From Promethearchaeota archaeon (GTDB taxonomy: Archaea > Asgardarchaeota > Lokiarchaeia > Sigyniarchaeales > SOKP01), in the NCBI GenBank assembly GCA_016839765.1, contig JAEOTP010000068.1, positions 27,218 to 91,217 on the forward strand: DNA of 64,000 nt, read 5' to 3'. Position numbers and translations under genes: made by a program. Shown piece by piece: positions 9,226-18,742 of the stretch (its first letter is position 1; every line of letters starts with the position of its first letter). The notes beneath the pieces are model-generated. The model was not told where the DNA came from. It did no database searches and saw only the letters and a program-made list of their open reading frames with translations.

Positions 9226-10242
9226 TTATTTCTTTAGGGTAATCACAAAATCCTTAAAATCTTCATCTTGAGATAAAGTTAGCCTACTATTATTAGATAA
9301 AAACATTAATGCTAAGAACATTCTTACAAACGCAAACTTTTTATCTATATCATTTTCTTCTTCATTTTTAATTATTTCAGTTATATCGAAAAAACTCGTT
9401 TCCTTATTATCAAATTCTGTTTTTGCCTTTATTCTATTATACCAAGAATCGTGTAATTCTTCTATACTTTGTTCTCTACCACTAATATGTTTTAATAACT
9501 CTTTTGGTAATCTGGCGTTTGATTTCATATGTATTCTTTGTTCCTTTAATTCATCTCTACGTAATCGTCGCCTTCTTAGCTTTTCTTTATTTTGCATTGT
9601 TTCTATAATTGCTGATCGCATTGCTTCAAACAATTCTTCCTTAGTAGATACTAGTAATTTTGGTTGAATGGGTTGAGGTAAGGTTTTAGGAATTGATCTC
9701 CCATGTCTTTGTCTGAATTTTTCAAGTTCTTCTTTTTTTTGAATTATTTCTTCTTCCTTTATAATACTCGATATTTTATAATGATGTAAATAAGCAGAAT
9801 TTTTTAGGGCAATTCCAGAAATTTTATAATTGATCAATTCTTCGTGAAGCATATTGCTAAAGAATTTATCAACTAGGGAAGCTAAATCATAAAAAGCTAT
9901 ATCTGAATCTTTTGCTAATTCAAAATCTAGTAAGCTAGAAAAAGGAGGTTTTTGCCAAAATTTTAACTCCAGTCTTTCTTTTTGTAATAGAGCAGGATCT
10001 TCTTCTTCGCCCGCTATTAATTCTTCTTCTAAAACCTCATCTAACTCATCTTCCTTGGTTCTATCTATAAATTCAGGATGGGATACTACATCATTCAGTA
10101 ATTTTATTATATCATTCTTTTTAGATTTAGAGGGGATAGTTATATTATTCTGTGTAGCAAAATCTCTTAACTCTTTTACAGTCCAATCTTTAAAATTATA
10201 TCCCTCCTTTATGCCATTTTCTTTCGAAATTTCTAGCACCAC
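9226..10242 (-). CDS. scpA: Kleisin ScpA with an N-terminal SAP/HeH-like domain
   Basis: Bridges the SMC head domains and recruits ScpB. The kleisin N-domain pattern (PPFSSLLDFELAKDSDIAFYDL, about residues 98-120) and the C-terminal winged helix near 285-338 are recognisable. The middle is long, basic and Arg-rich (LRRRRLRRDELKEQR). Residues about 18-52 (WTVKELRDFATQNNI then SKSKKNDIIKLL) look like a helix-extended-loop-helix SAP-type module, which often binds DNA and is not a normal part of ScpA. At 338 residues it is longer than the usual 220-270. The start ATG lies 15 bases after the smc stop, which supports translational coupling. Confidence 0.88.
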   Translation of the reverse strand: MVLEISKENGIKEGYNFKDWTVKELRDFATQNNITIPSKSKKNDIIKLLNDVVSHPEFIDRTKEDELDEVLEEELIAGEEEDPALLQKERLELKFWQKPPFSSLLDFELAKDSDIAFYDLASLVDKFFSNMLHEELINYKISGIALKNSAYLHHYKISSIIKEEEIIQKKEELEKFRQRHGRSIPKTLPQPIQPKLLVSTKEELFEAMRSAIIETMQNKEKLRRRRLRRDELKEQRIHMKSNARLPKELLKHISGREQSIEELHDSWYNRIKAKTEFDNKETSFFDITEIIKNEEENDIDKKFAFVRMFLALMFLSNNSRLTLSQDEDFKDFVITLKK

Positions 10243-10257
10243 ATTTTTTTGATAAAT

Positions 10258-13200
10258 TTAATTTTCTTCTACATTTGTAGGAACCTCTGATAAATCTAAA
10301 AGTCGCTTTGCTTCTTCTTCTAAATCAACACTAAATACATCCGTGATACCCGATTGTTGCATTGATACCCCATATATCCTGTCCGCATTTACAATATTCT
10401 CTTCTCTATGGCTTATAACCAAAAATTGGGCTTGCGTGGAAATCTCTTTTAGCAACATTGAAACTCTATGTGTGTTAGGACCATCCAACTGAGCATCAAT
10501 CTCGTCGAGAATATAAAACGGACTTGGCATAAATTCCTGAATCGCGAAGATAAACGAGAGGGCCACGAGTGTTTTTTCTCCACCGCTTAGAATTTCTAAG
10601 CTTGATATTTTCTTACCTCTAGGTCTTGCTTCAATGCTAATACCTCCTTCAAATGGTTTATCGGGTCTATCTAATATCATTTTAGCTGAACCTCCGGGAC
10701 TTAATTTCTGAAAAATTCTACTAAATTCTCTGTTAATTTCATGATACGCTTTCATAAAAGTCCTAGTTTTTTCTAATTCAATTTTTTCAATGGCATCTAA
10801 GATTGCTTTTCTTTCTCTTTGAATTGTCTGTCTACGCATATCTATCTCATCGAATCTTTCTTTAACTGTATCATATTGTTCAATTGCTTTTAAGTTAACT
10901 GGTTCAAGAGCCTTCTTCTTACTATTAGCTTCATTAATATCTGTTTGTAGACCGGTTTCCGATAAATCAGCGGTTACTTGTGGCAAGGAACCATAATCCT
11001 TTGATCTATGGTACAGTGTTTCAATTTGATCTGTTGTCATGATTTTTTGGGATTCATAATTATTTAATTTGGAATTTTCCATTGAAAGATCAGATTTTAA
11101 GTTATTTACAATTTTTTGATACGATTTTTGCTTTTTCCAAGATTCGTCCTTTTGATTAATGTAATCATCAATTTCTTCTTGCTTTAAACGTTTCTTTTCA
11201 TTTTCACTAGTTAAATTATCTTTTACTTTTTCAATATCTTCTACTAAAGATTTGATTTCTTTTTCAGTGTTTTTTATCTCTTCGTTAAGTGAAAATATTT
11301 TTTGTTCGCGCTCTTTATTTTTATTTAATTCATTTAGTTTTTTCTGAGATTTTTGTAGATCCTTATTAAATTTATTCAATTTACTCTGAGTCTTTTTTTG
11401 GGCTTCAAGCTCCTTGTTTTTCTCTTCGCGAATATGATCAATTTCTTTTTGAACTTCATCTACTTTTTTTTGAATATTATCTACTTGGGAATTGAATTCT
11501 TCAATATCTTTTTTACATACATCAATATTTTTATTGGCTTCGATATTTTCTTTTGTTAATTCTTCGATGGAATTTATCATCATCATAATATTTTCTAGAG
11601 CTCTCAGTTGATCCATTTTTTCCTCTAATTTCTTGTTATAATCTTCAGTTTCCTTTCTTATTTTCTCAATATTTACCCAATAATTCTCTTTTTCAGTTAT
11701 TAATTTTTCAATATTTTTATCCAAATTAGATTGCTCCAAGTTTAAATTTTTAATATTTTCTTGATTTGTATTTATTATTTCTTTCTTTTCCTCTATGGAT
11801 TTGTTCAATTCTTTAACACTATTTTCAATTTCTAAAACATTCTCAAATAAATTTTGAATACCTCGAAGATCTTGTAATTTTGATTGTAATTCTTCTAATT
11901 CTTTCTGTTTTTCATCAATTTGTAATTTAATTGCTGAAGAATTATCCCAATATTCATTTTTAAGGTTTTTTAATTTTTCTATCTCAGCTTTGTAATCTTC
12001 TTTTTGCTTTTCATCAATCGAAGTAGTCCTTTTTCGAATTTCGTCATCAGATTGTAAATTTAGTTGATTTATTTCTGCTATTCTTTTATTAATTTCTTCA
12101 AGTCTTTGATTAAAAAGCACTAAATTATCTGAATCATTTTTCTTTTGTGTATAAAATTCAGTTAATTTCATATCAACTTTATTTAAATCTTCATTTTGTG
12201 AGCTGATATTTTCGGAAATTTCCTCCAATTGTCTATATAATTCTTGACTCTTAGACATTGTTAATTTTCTTAAGGAGAGATATACGTTTTCTAAGATTTC
12301 CATTAGATCTTGCACAAAACTATCAAAAGTAGATGTAGATTGTTGAATTTCAACATCTGCAGATTCTTTTACTCTACTAATTAACTGATCTAATGTTAAA
12401 TCAACATTTTCGGTGAATAAAGTTAAAGTTTGTAAAATTGAGCTGAGCATTTGGGACATCTCTGATTTTTCTTCTTCATCATCGGTGACCCCTTCAACAG
12501 TTTTCATTATATCTACAACATCCAATACAAATTTCTTGAAATCTTCCGCAGAAGTTTCAATAGCTTCTGCATTTGACTGTTGGATGTTGCTTTTTATAGA
12601 TTCGACGGATATATTAATATTTTGAGTCAACATATTTAAAATCTGGAGAATTCCTGTAATATCTTCAGTATTTCTTTCATATTCTTTTTCTGAGTTTTCA
12701 ATTTTTGATAATAAATTTTCTTTTTCAGCTGCTAAGTCATCTAAACGTTTAGTGATATTTTGCTTTCGAGTTTCAAGATTTTTTCTCTCGCTTTCAATTT
12801 GAGAAAGATTTTTATTTAAACTACTAACTTTTAAATCTAAATCTCGTTTTTCACGCTCTAGGTTTGTTAATTCTCTTTTAGATAGTTTTAATTTAGTGTT
12901 TATATTATCTATTTTTGCTCTATTATCAAATATTTCAGATTGGATTGAATCTTGCTTCAATATTAATAGTTCTAATTCTTGTTCATTTTTTCTGTACGTA
13001 GAATCTTCAATATTTGCTTTTTCCTTAAGATTGTCCAAATTTTTGATAAGAATTTCTCTATTATCCATTAATTCTTTTAAAATTGATTCGGTTTCTTTTC
13101 CCTTGCTTAATTCTTTAATTTTATTTTCAATGGATAATTTTCTGCTGTTTAATTTTTGGATTCTATCATTATTCATTTTAATTTCAGTATTTATCGAGGA

Positions 13201-14706
13201 TAAGCTAGACTGTAATTCTGCGGATTTTGAATTCAGCTGGTATTTTTGTTCTTGTAATTCCTTAATTTTCGTTTCTAATTCTTTTTGTTTTTGATTTTCT
13301 TTTGTGATATTTCCTTTTAATTCATTAATCTTTTTCCTTAAATCTGCTTCTTCTTTTCTTACTGCATTTATTGCCTCATCGATACTTTCTGCTTCTCCCT
13401 TTAATTTATTTAGATCAACTTCCAATTTCTGTTTCTTTTCTTCATTTTTTATGATATTTTCTTTAAAAATTTTAATTTGGGCTTTATTGGAAGAAATATT
13501 TTGCTTTAAGTTTGAAATATCAGTTTTATGAGATGATTTCACATCTTCACTTTCGCTTATTTTTAATTCGAGTTCTGTTTGACTTTGTTGTTTTAGTTCA
13601 ATATCTTTTTTTGCATCTTCAATTTGATTTTCTAATTCAAGGATTTGATTATTTTCATTTTCAATTAACGCGTCAAACGTCAGACCCTCTTCAAGCTTCA
13701 TTAGTAAATTTTCTAAACTTTTTATTTCTTGAGATAACTTCTCAATTGATTTATGAGCTAATTCCAATGTAGTTTGATTAGAGGATAACTGAGTTTTCAA
13801 TTGGGTTATATTTTCATTTATTATCTCTCGATCTTTTTCTTTTTCTGTAATTGTCTTCTGTATATTATCCATTACTAAAGATTCTTGCTTTAAAACCTCT
13901 TCTTGTCTTGTTACTTTTTCTTGTAATTCCTCAATTAGTTTATTTGATTCTTCAACTTTTTTTTCCAAAACCTCTTCTTGATCTCTTAATTTTGAAATTC
14001 TTAACGCAATTAATTGTGCGTTATAAAATTTGATTTTTTCATCCAATTCTTTCCAAGCTAAAGCATCGCTTTTCTCTTTTTCTACTTTTTTAAGTTGTGA
14101 AGATACTTCTTTAAAAATTGCTTCAAATTGCCCTAAATCTCTCTCTGCTTTTTCTAATTCTTTTAAAGTAGAATCCTTCATCTCATCGTATTTCTGTAAT
14201 CCAATTAGTTCCTCAATAAAAATTCTACGTCCTTCGGTATTCATGTGAGTCAATTCTACTATTTTACCTTGTAATACAAACTGATTAGATCCGTCTGGAT
14301 CTACATTTGCAGTCGCCAGAGCATTAAGAATTTGTTGTCGTGTAACTTTTTTCCCGTTCATTTTGTATCCTCCTCCACCACCCCGTTTTATAGTTCGAGT
14401 TATTTGAAATTCATCCCCTCCTCCAGGAAATATCTTCTCTGAATTATCAAAAAACATAGTTACTGCTGCTCTTTGTGATGGGTTTTTGCCTCTAGAACCT
14501 GCAAAAATAAGGTCCTCAAGACTTTTTGCTCTCATTGTTTTTTTACTTAATCTTCCTAAAGCAAAACATAAAGCATCAATAATATTTGATTTTCCTGCAC
14601 CGTTAGGTCCTACTATACAAGTAAATCCACTTGAAAGTCGAATAGTCACTGTTCTATCTCCAAATGACTTAAATCCAGTCATGGAAATTTTTTTGATATA
14701 AGTCAA
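10258..14706 (-). CDS. smc: SMC chromosome segregation ATPase with an atypical, duplicated hinge-position segment
   Basis: The ABC-type ATPase of condensin. Walker A GPNGAGKSN is near residue 34. The signature LSGGEK and Walker B/D-loop FYILDEIDAQLD lie near the C-terminus, so both head halves are intact. The rest is almost continuous coiled coil. Length is 1482, far above the usual 1150-1200. At the midpoint, where a globular Gly-rich hinge of about 150 residues is expected, I find two tandem 52-residue helical repeats instead (about 686-737 and 757-808), joined by an acidic linker. No hinge-type glycines and no Rad50 CXXC hook are visible. It is first in the operon with scpA and scpB. Confidence 0.95.
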   Translation of the reverse strand: MTYIKKISMTGFKSFGDRTVTIRLSSGFTCIVGPNGAGKSNIIDALCFALGRLSKKTMRAKSLEDLIFAGSRGKNPSQRAAVTMFFDNSEKIFPGGGDEFQITRTIKRGGGGGYKMNGKKVTRQQILNALATANVDPDGSNQFVLQGKIVELTHMNTEGRRIFIEELIGLQKYDEMKDSTLKELEKAERDLGQFEAIFKEVSSQLKKVEKEKSDALAWKELDEKIKFYNAQLIALRISKLRDQEEVLEKKVEESNKLIEELQEKVTRQEEVLKQESLVMDNIQKTITEKEKDREIINENITQLKTQLSSNQTTLELAHKSIEKLSQEIKSLENLLMKLEEGLTFDALIENENNQILELENQIEDAKKDIELKQQSQTELELKISESEDVKSSHKTDISNLKQNISSNKAQIKIFKENIIKNEEKKQKLEVDLNKLKGEAESIDEAINAVRKEEADLRKKINELKGNITKENQKQKELETKIKELQEQKYQLNSKSAELQSSLSSINTEIKMNNDRIQKLNSRKLSIENKIKELSKGKETESILKELMDNREILIKNLDNLKEKANIEDSTYRKNEQELELLILKQDSIQSEIFDNRAKIDNINTKLKLSKRELTNLEREKRDLDLKVSSLNKNLSQIESERKNLETRKQNITKRLDDLAAEKENLLSKIENSEKEYERNTEDITGILQILNMLTQNINISVESIKSNIQQSNAEAIETSAEDFKKFVLDVVDIMKTVEGVTDDEEEKSEMSQMLSSILQTLTLFTENVDLTLDQLISRVKESADVEIQQSTSTFDSFVQDLMEILENVYLSLRKLTMSKSQELYRQLEEISENISSQNEDLNKVDMKLTEFYTQKKNDSDNLVLFNQRLEEINKRIAEINQLNLQSDDEIRKRTTSIDEKQKEDYKAEIEKLKNLKNEYWDNSSAIKLQIDEKQKELEELQSKLQDLRGIQNLFENVLEIENSVKELNKSIEEKKEIINTNQENIKNLNLEQSNLDKNIEKLITEKENYWVNIEKIRKETEDYNKKLEEKMDQLRALENIMMMINSIEELTKENIEANKNIDVCKKDIEEFNSQVDNIQKKVDEVQKEIDHIREEKNKELEAQKKTQSKLNKFNKDLQKSQKKLNELNKNKEREQKIFSLNEEIKNTEKEIKSLVEDIEKVKDNLTSENEKKRLKQEEIDDYINQKDESWKKQKSYQKIVNNLKSDLSMENSKLNNYESQKIMTTDQIETLYHRSKDYGSLPQVTADLSETGLQTDINEANSKKKALEPVNLKAIEQYDTVKERFDEIDMRRQTIQRERKAILDAIEKIELEKTRTFMKAYHEINREFSRIFQKLSPGGSAKMILDRPDKPFEGGISIEARPRGKKISSLEILSGGEKTLVALSFIFAIQEFMPSPFYILDEIDAQLDGPNTHRVSMLLKEISTQAQFLVISHREENIVNADRIYGVSMQQSGITDVFSVDLEEEAKRLLDLSEVPTNVEEN
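12283..12651 (-). other. Tandem duplicated helical segment at the hinge position of SMC
   Basis: This DNA codes for SMC residues of roughly 686-808. The two halves align without gaps over 52 residues, from ILQILNMLTQNI to a final V, and from ILQTLTLFTENV to a final V. By eye 16 positions are identical and most of the others conservative. The 19-residue linker (EGVTDDEEEKSEMSQMLSS) falls at the exact midpoint of the protein, where the two coiled-coil arms turn back. It could be a helical-bundle replacement for the hinge. Confidence 0.75.
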
Positions 14707-14876
14707 AATATTAACTCCATTTCATTAGTTATTTAGAATAAAGAATAAACATATCTATATATATACTCTTCATTCAAATAGAAAAGATTTTGCATTTTAC
14801 TTAAAATTAGTTATAATTAGAATTATCCAAATTAAACATTTGGATATATCCACAAAGATAAAAATTTTTTTAGTCC

Positions 14877-16070
14877 TTAAAATTTATTAAATATTGCATC
14901 TGCAATAGCTTTAAGTTGTTTTGGATTTATTGCCATAAAATAGAATTTATAATTTAATAAATTTTTTTGATCAGATTTTAATAAGGTTTGATCACTTCTT
15001 TTTGAGAAACTCAAAACTCCGATACTATGTAATGCTTTAATTAATTCATAAAATTCATCCATTCTTTTATTATATTCTAATGATTCACAAGATATATAAT
15101 ATAATTCCTTTAGTTCATCTATTGTTATATAATAATTAGGTCTTTTTAAAAAGAAATTCGCTAAGTTATCAAGAAAGATTAGAGTTAATATATCTTCTTC
15201 AGAAATATAAGTTAACATGGCAAACTCATCTGATAGGTGAATTGAATCAAATTGATTTTGAAGTATTTCAATAATCTCCAGATTATTTATAACATTTTGA
15301 TGAGCTAATATTGGATATAGTTCTCTTAATATCTCAACCCCTTTTCCCGGTACAGGAACATAATGTTCAAAAATCAAATCGCTTATAAATTCAATTAATT
15401 CTTTATCAATTCCATTGATGAAGGTTAAAGCAACTCGTTGTTCAATAATATCAAGAAGTTCATGGTAATTGTAATAGCTTAATTTTTTTTTAAGATCAAA
15501 TTTATTGATTAAATCTAGAGTTTCAGGTTTCAATACTTTATTTACAGTTGAAATTGAACTAATTTTTGATTCTTTTCCATATTGTAAGAATTTCTTATAA
15601 TATTCTGGTTTTAAATGCTCAATATTGTTGAAAACAAGGATCAAATTATTTCTAGTTTTGTTACAGATTAGTTTGAAAATATTCCATAATTCAGATAAAT
15701 TACAATTGAGGAATTGAAGATAATCAACTTTGATATTAGTAAAACTACTAATATCAGTTATAATGGAGAAAACAATTTCATTAATGCTTTTTTCTTTACA
15801 ATCTATTGGAATTTTTATGAAACCTATAAAATCTTCTTCCGTTTTAATTAGATCTTGTATAACTTTATTAATAATTACTTTTTTACCAATTCCTTGGATA
15901 CCTTGATATAATACGTTTAAATTAAACTCATCTGAAACTGAATCTTTCAGAATTGAATACAAGTTGACTTCTTCTTTCTTCCTATGTAAAATCTCAGGGG
16001 GAACATAATTAGGATCAAAAATAGCTTTTGGTCCAATACAAAAATTCATAGATTTTGATTTTCCAATCAT
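14877..16070 (-). CDS. Degenerate Cdc6/Orc1-like AAA+ ATPase
   Basis: The architecture resembles archaeal Orc1/Cdc6: an N-terminal lead-in (PPEILHRKKEEVNLYSIL) before the P-loop, an AAA+ core, a lid, and a C-terminal winged-helix-like region. Walker A is altered to GIQGIGKK, with Lys replacing Ser/Thr at the magnesium position. The Walker B strand reads LILVFNNIEHL, without the usual D-E pair. It may therefore bind nucleotide weakly or not hydrolyse it. Orc1/Cdc6 proteins bind replication origins, and paralogs can act as regulators. It lies upstream of and on the same strand as smc, 170 bases away, so a chromosome-biology role is plausible. The family assignment is moderate because it rests on layout more than strong motifs. 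Confidence 0.6.
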   Translation of the reverse strand: MIGKSKSMNFCIGPKAIFDPNYVPPEILHRKKEEVNLYSILKDSVSDEFNLNVLYQGIQGIGKKVIINKVIQDLIKTEEDFIGFIKIPIDCKEKSINEIVFSIITDISSFTNIKVDYLQFLNCNLSELWNIFKLICNKTRNNLILVFNNIEHLKPEYYKKFLQYGKESKISSISTVNKVLKPETLDLINKFDLKKKLSYYNYHELLDIIEQRVALTFINGIDKELIEFISDLIFEHYVPVPGKGVEILRELYPILAHQNVINNLEIIEILQNQFDSIHLSDEFAMLTYISEEDILTLIFLDNLANFFLKRPNYYITIDELKELYYISCESLEYNKRMDEFYELIKALHSIGVLSFSKRSDQTLLKSDQKNLLNYKFYFMAINPKQLKAIADAIFNKF

Positions 16071-16118
16071 TTTTTTTATTTTAGTTTTTGTTTTATATTC
16101 TAATAATTTATATTTAAA

Positions 16119-16136
16119 CCCCCCCAGAGAGAGGGG
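16119..16136 (-). terminator. C-run/G-run hairpin downstream of the nitrilase gene
   Basis: Seven Cs followed by AGAGAGA and four Gs form a small CCCC/GGGG stem. Read on the minus strand it is followed by TTTAAATATA. It stands out in very AT-rich surroundings. It could end the HAD-nitrilase transcript or mark a protein site ahead of the Cdc6-like gene. The assignment is weak. Confidence 0.3.
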
Positions 16137-16180
16137 TCATAAGAAGTAAAAATAAAGATCTAAATTATTAAAACTGAAGA

Positions 16181-16204
16181 ATTCAGAGTCAGATTCAGAG
16201 TCAG
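16181..16204. repeat. Perfect 12-bp tandem repeat, two copies
   Basis: The unit ATTCAGAGTCAG occurs twice with no gap, immediately after the nitrilase stop codon and about 110 bases upstream of the Cdc6-like gene. The function is unknown; it may be simple slippage or a binding site. Confidence 0.6.
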
Positions 16205-16208
16205 ATAA

Positions 16209-17021
16209 CTAAATTTTTTTTACATTGATCTTATTTTTTTCTTTAATTTCTTTAAATCTTAATTTTCTAATTTTACTTGGAAAGCTTAAATCAATATTAT
16301 CATAAAGAAATCCATTTGAATTAAAAGGACCTTCTGTAATTTTTAATTTTGATGGTGAAATATGACCCTTAATGAATGAAATAATCTTACTATTTCCAGG
16401 AAACTTTCTTTTAAAAAAATATCCAAAAGTATTACACCCCACTACAGGTATTCTGTTTTCAAGTGCACGCGCTTTTAAATAAGTCTCCCAATTCTCCATC
16501 CCTTCTTCTCTTATTTGCGTTGGAGAGAATAGAATATCTGCGCCATATTCAGCAGCTAATCTTGGAGTCTCAAAAAAAGCCATATCAAAACATATTAAAA
16601 TTGAAAAATTATTGGAGTTAAGTTTAAAAATTTTCAATTCTTGGCTCGATTCAAATTGCTCTTTTTCATATGAATAAAGATGAATCTTATCTTGGCGACC
16701 GATTTCTTCTCCACGATTATTAAAATAATAACTTGTGATTGCAGGTTTAAAATTTTTCTTTCTTTTTTCCCAAATTGCTCCAGAAATAATATTAATACTA
16801 TATTCATACGCAAGTTTCTTAATAAATAAAAAGTCTGAACCTCTTTCCTCTTGAAAATTATTAGAAAAATTTAATTCAAAAGGAACCCAACGCTCTGGTA
16901 AACAAACAATATCAAGTTTTTGACGGTTTTCTATCAATTTTTTCAATAAAGTTTCCACTTCAAAATAGCATTTTTCTCTATTTTGAAGAACCTTTGGCTG
17001 AATACAAGCAACATTAATCAT
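16209..17021 (-). CDS. Carbon-nitrogen hydrolase (nitrilase superfamily)
   Basis: Hydrolyses a C-N bond of an amide or nitrile. The catalytic triad is visible: Glu in CLPERW near residue 43, Lys in QDKIHLYSYE near 115, and Cys in ILICFDMAFFE near 143. ALENRIPVVGCN, a typical late motif, follows. Length 270 matches the amidase-like branches (omega-amidase, N-carbamoyl hydrolases). The substrate cannot be inferred. Eight bases separate it from the upstream HAD phosphatase gene, so the two form an operon and may act in one salvage or repair route. Its C-terminus is Lys-rich. Confidence 0.9.
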   Translation of the reverse strand: MINVACIQPKVLQNREKCYFEVETLLKKLIENRQKLDIVCLPERWVPFELNFSNNFQEERGSDFLFIKKLAYEYSINIISGAIWEKRKKNFKPAITSYYFNNRGEEIGRQDKIHLYSYEKEQFESSQELKIFKLNSNNFSILICFDMAFFETPRLAAEYGADILFSPTQIREEGMENWETYLKARALENRIPVVGCNTFGYFFKRKFPGNSKIISFIKGHISPSKLKITEGPFNSNGFLYDNIDLSFPSKIRKLRFKEIKEKNKINVKKI

Positions 17022-17029
17022 ATCGATTA

Positions 17030-17776
17030 TTATAAAGGATTATGTTTATTAATTTCTTCAATAATTGGAAGTATTTGATTTAAGTTTGTTATTTCATAAT
17101 CAGGTTTAAATTCAACTGATATTTTTTGACCGGTTTTATATGTATCATATTTCCCACCTCGATGTATATAAATGCTATGAATGTTATTTAACTTAGCTGG
17201 AACGATATCCTTGTAAATATTATCGCCAACATAAATCGTGTCCTTTCCATTAACTCCAAATTTTTTTAAAAAAAAAGAAAACAGCTTCGGATTTGGTTTT
17301 CGTATTCCAATTTCATCTGAAATTACGACTAAATCAATCTTATCTTCAATATTTAATCTCAAAATCTTTTCATATTGTTTTATTGGAATACCATCAGTAA
17401 TAATAGCAGTTTTTATAGATAAATTTTTTAATTTCTTTAAACAGGGCATTACATCATCATATAATTTAATATATTTTATTTTTTGAGCATGATAGGCCAT
17501 GACAGCCGCTGCGATATATTTATATTGTTCAATAAAAGAAATTGAAAGCTTTTCTATTTCATTCAATCTTCTAATGAAATAATCATAGTGTCTAGATGAA
17601 TTCGAACCATATTCTTCTACAATTTCTTTTATTAAAAGGATTGCTTTCTCGCGATCTATATCTAACCCCAAATTTATCATCGCATCTATTCCTTTTATTC
17701 TAGCTTTTTCAGAAAGTCCCGTTGAATCAAAGAGACAATCATCCAAGTCAAAACCTACTAATTTAATAGCACACAT
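17030..17776 (-). CDS. HAD-superfamily phosphatase
   Basis: An aspartyl-phosphate-forming phosphatase. Motif I is FDLDDCLFDS near residue 9 (nucleophile Asp and the second Asp), motif II is AIITDG, motif III is the Lys in RKPNPKLF, and motif IV is VGDNIYKDI. The helical cap insert between motifs I and II makes it type C1. Length 248 fits small-molecule HADs such as phosphoglycolate or glyceraldehyde 3-phosphate phosphatases; the exact substrate is unknown. It is first in a two-gene minus-strand operon with the nitrilase. Confidence 0.9.
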   Translation of the reverse strand: MCAIKLVGFDLDDCLFDSTGLSEKARIKGIDAMINLGLDIDREKAILLIKEIVEEYGSNSSRHYDYFIRRLNEIEKLSISFIEQYKYIAAAVMAYHAQKIKYIKLYDDVMPCLKKLKNLSIKTAIITDGIPIKQYEKILRLNIEDKIDLVVISDEIGIRKPNPKLFSFFLKKFGVNGKDTIYVGDNIYKDIVPAKLNNIHSIYIHRGGKYDTYKTGQKISVEFKPDYEITNLNQILPIIEEINKHNPL

Positions 17777-17905
17777 GATTGTTAGTTTAATAATAACTCT
17801 ATTGATATTTATTAATATAATTATAATTAATAGATGTTAAACCAAAGATAAATTTATTATTCCTTTAAATATTAAAAAAAAAAATAACAAAAACAAAATT
17901 AATTT

Positions 17906-18742
17906 TTACATTTTAGCATATTTAGGTTTTGTAATGAAACCAAGGAATATCACAAAATTTACGATAATTGTAACAACTTCAGCTATAACAATCATAGATG
18001 GGTTCTCTAAGGCAATTGAAGTTATAATTGATCTTATTAAACTACTAGCAATTAGGCAAAGAAAAGCAATACCAATTAATAATGCATTTGCTTGAGATAA
18101 TCTTTTATTCTTATACATAAAGAAAAACATAATTGCTAACAATAAATAAATCCCTATAGTAAAATAAGGAAGGGCAAAAATAAGAGCACTCAATGTTGGG
18201 GCAATTATTATAATAAACAACATTATTGATAAATAGATACCAATAATCCCCAATCTTATCTTATTAAACTGTGATTTATTTACATTTTTTACATAAGCAC
18301 TTACAAGAGCCAATGTTGTTTCTAATCCAATATAAAGAACAGGTATGATATTTATGGTCACGATAAGATATCTAATTTTAGTTATGAGCAACACGAATTC
18401 AGCAGTAGCATTTTCACTAACAACAATTAAATTGTTATATATATCATAAATCTTCCCAACTATTAAAACTGAGAAAAATAAAGCAAATAAAAAATAGGCA
18501 TCTGAAGTATATATTGTCTCTTGTTTAAACCACTTAGCAAAGAGAATAGAACTCATTATTACTAAAATAATTATCCTAATAATCCCAGATATAACCGCAA
18601 GCCATGCACCCTCAACTAGATTTAATACAATTACCAATTCATTCCAAGAAAAAGCAAATAATAGGCCAAATCCAGATCCTATAAAAAAACCTGCTATAGC
18701 TAAATAAGATTTAAATCTTTTTTTCTTTTCCATTTTATTCAC
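17906..18742 (-). CDS. Polytopic membrane protein of unknown function
   Basis: I do not recognise the family. The 278 residues contain about eight hydrophobic helices with short charged loops, a basic N-terminus (MEKKKRFKSYL) and a short cytoplasmic-looking C-terminus ending PKYAKM. No catalytic or transport motif is visible. It stands alone between the HAD operon and the longin-like gene. The evenly spaced helices recall seven- or eight-TM receptor-like and integral sensor proteins, but there is no sequence support beyond hydropathy read by eye. Confidence 0.75.
   Translation of the reverse strand: MNKMEKKKRFKSYLAIAGFFIGSGFGLLFAFSWNELVIVLNLVEGAWLAVISGIIRIIILVIMSSILFAKWFKQETIYTSDAYFLFALFFSVLIVGKIYDIYNNLIVVSENATAEFVLLITKIRYLIVTINIIPVLYIGLETTLALVSAYVKNVNKSQFNKIRLGIIGIYLSIMLFIIIIAPTLSALIFALPYFTIGIYLLLAIMFFFMYKNKRLSQANALLIGIAFLCLIASSLIRSIITSIALENPSMIVIAEVVTIIVNFVIFLGFITKPKYAKM

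Noticed and set aside
12413-14701. Series of plus-strand ORFs opposite smc
   Set aside because: They are Ser/Phe-rich antisense readings of coiled-coil codons, with no start signals or domain content.
16071-16208. Replication origin next to the Cdc6-like gene
   Set aside because: A G-run, a C-run and a 12-bp tandem repeat are present, but there are no repeated inverted origin boxes, and the Cdc6-like protein is degenerate.
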